Origin: 1XD8-76 sp051880335
GTDB lineage: Bacteria; Bacillota; Clostridia; Lachnospirales; Lachnospiraceae
DNA: 5,515 nucleotides
Assembly (NCBI GenBank): GCA_051880335.1
Contig: JBJENT010000002.1
Coordinates: 1-5,515 of the forward strand
Direction: 5' to 3'
Of the stretch, positions 5,289 to 5,515 are shown piece after piece. Made by a program: the position numbers and the translations under genes. The stretch's first letter is position 1. Every line of letters starts with the position of its first letter. The notes under the pieces are model-generated. The model searched no databases and had not been told where the DNA came from. It saw only the letters and a program-made list of their open reading frames with translations.

Positions 5289-5515
5289 ATGAGTAAAGAA
5301 CTTGCAAAAACCTATGACCCAAAAGGGATTGAAGACAGAATTTATCAAAAATGGCTGGACAAGAAATACTTTCATGCAGAAGTAGACAAAACCAAAAAGC
5401 CATTCACTATTGTGATTCCACCTCCAAATATTACAGGTCAGCTTCACATGGGACATGCACTGGATAATACCATGCAGGATATCCTGATTCGTTTTAAAAG
5501 AATGCAGGGCTATAA
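5289..5515 (+). CDS. valS: Valyl-tRNA synthetase, N-terminal fragment
   Basis: The gene runs off the window; 75 residues are visible. The enzyme charges tRNA-Val with valine using ATP in the cytoplasm. The N-terminus (LAKTYDPKGIEDRIYQKWLD) is typical of ValS. IVIPPPNITGQLHMGHAL (41-58) contains the class I signature, with HMGH at 53-56 as the HIGH ATP-binding motif. The PPPN-TG-LHMGHAL form fits ValS better than IleS or LeuS, and the valine-type T-box leader supports this. The ATG at 5289 is preceded by gagagagg (5273-5280) with 8 bp spacing. About 100 bp of A-rich leader separates it from the T-box terminator. Editing and anticodon domains lie beyond the window. Confidence 0.95.
   Translation, partial: MSKELAKTYDPKGIEDRIYQKWLDKKYFHAEVDKTKKPFTIVIPPPNITGQLHMGHALDNTMQDILIRFKRMQGY

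Noticed and set aside
5105..5296. Open frame of 63 codons over the valS leader
   Set aside because: It covers the T-box core and terminator, has no ribosome site, and overlaps the valS start. It is leader RNA, not a gene.

Overview
The window looks like a chromosomal stretch from a low- to mid-GC Firmicute, most likely a gut clostridial lineage such as Lachnospiraceae. The reasons are strong Shine-Dalgarno sites (aaaggag, ggagg), sigma-A-like promoters, U-tailed hairpin terminators, a T-box leader in front of valS, and an HtrA-type protease with a long cytoplasmic low-complexity tail. The family placement is inference from gene style, not a database result. Every supported gene lies on the + strand.

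Layout. Positions 1-400 hold the C-terminal end of a GH13 alpha-amylase-family enzyme, closed by a strong terminator at 469-503. Positions 561-1952 hold an AbiE-type toxin-antitoxin operon. Its promoter is a perfect consensus (TTGACA-17-TATAAT) overlapped by a 12-bp direct repeat. It is followed by an intact AbiEi-like antitoxin/regulator and a broken AbiEii-like nucleotidyltransferase toxin, which appears to have lost an internal segment out of frame. Positions 2041-2815 form a compact, self-contained transcription unit of two different single-domain bacterial microcompartment (BMC) shell proteins, with its own promoter and terminator and no enzyme genes beside it. Positions 3038-4786 encode a membrane-anchored HtrA/DegP-like serine protease with one PDZ domain. 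Positions 4872-5173 hold a promoter, a valine-type T-box riboswitch and its terminator, and these control valS, whose first 75 codons end the window (5289 onward).

How the parts relate. The amylase end, htrA and T-box-valS are ordinary metabolic or housekeeping genes. The AbiE remnant and the BMC pair between them look like accessory cargo. The BMC pair is the most interesting part. It is an orphan shell-protein operon whose two products have unusual pore loops: one has a cysteine where canonical shell proteins have a pore glycine, and the other has a pore loop one residue longer. Nothing in the window shows what they would enclose or assemble with. No tRNA, rRNA, CRISPR array, insertion sequence or attachment site was found.
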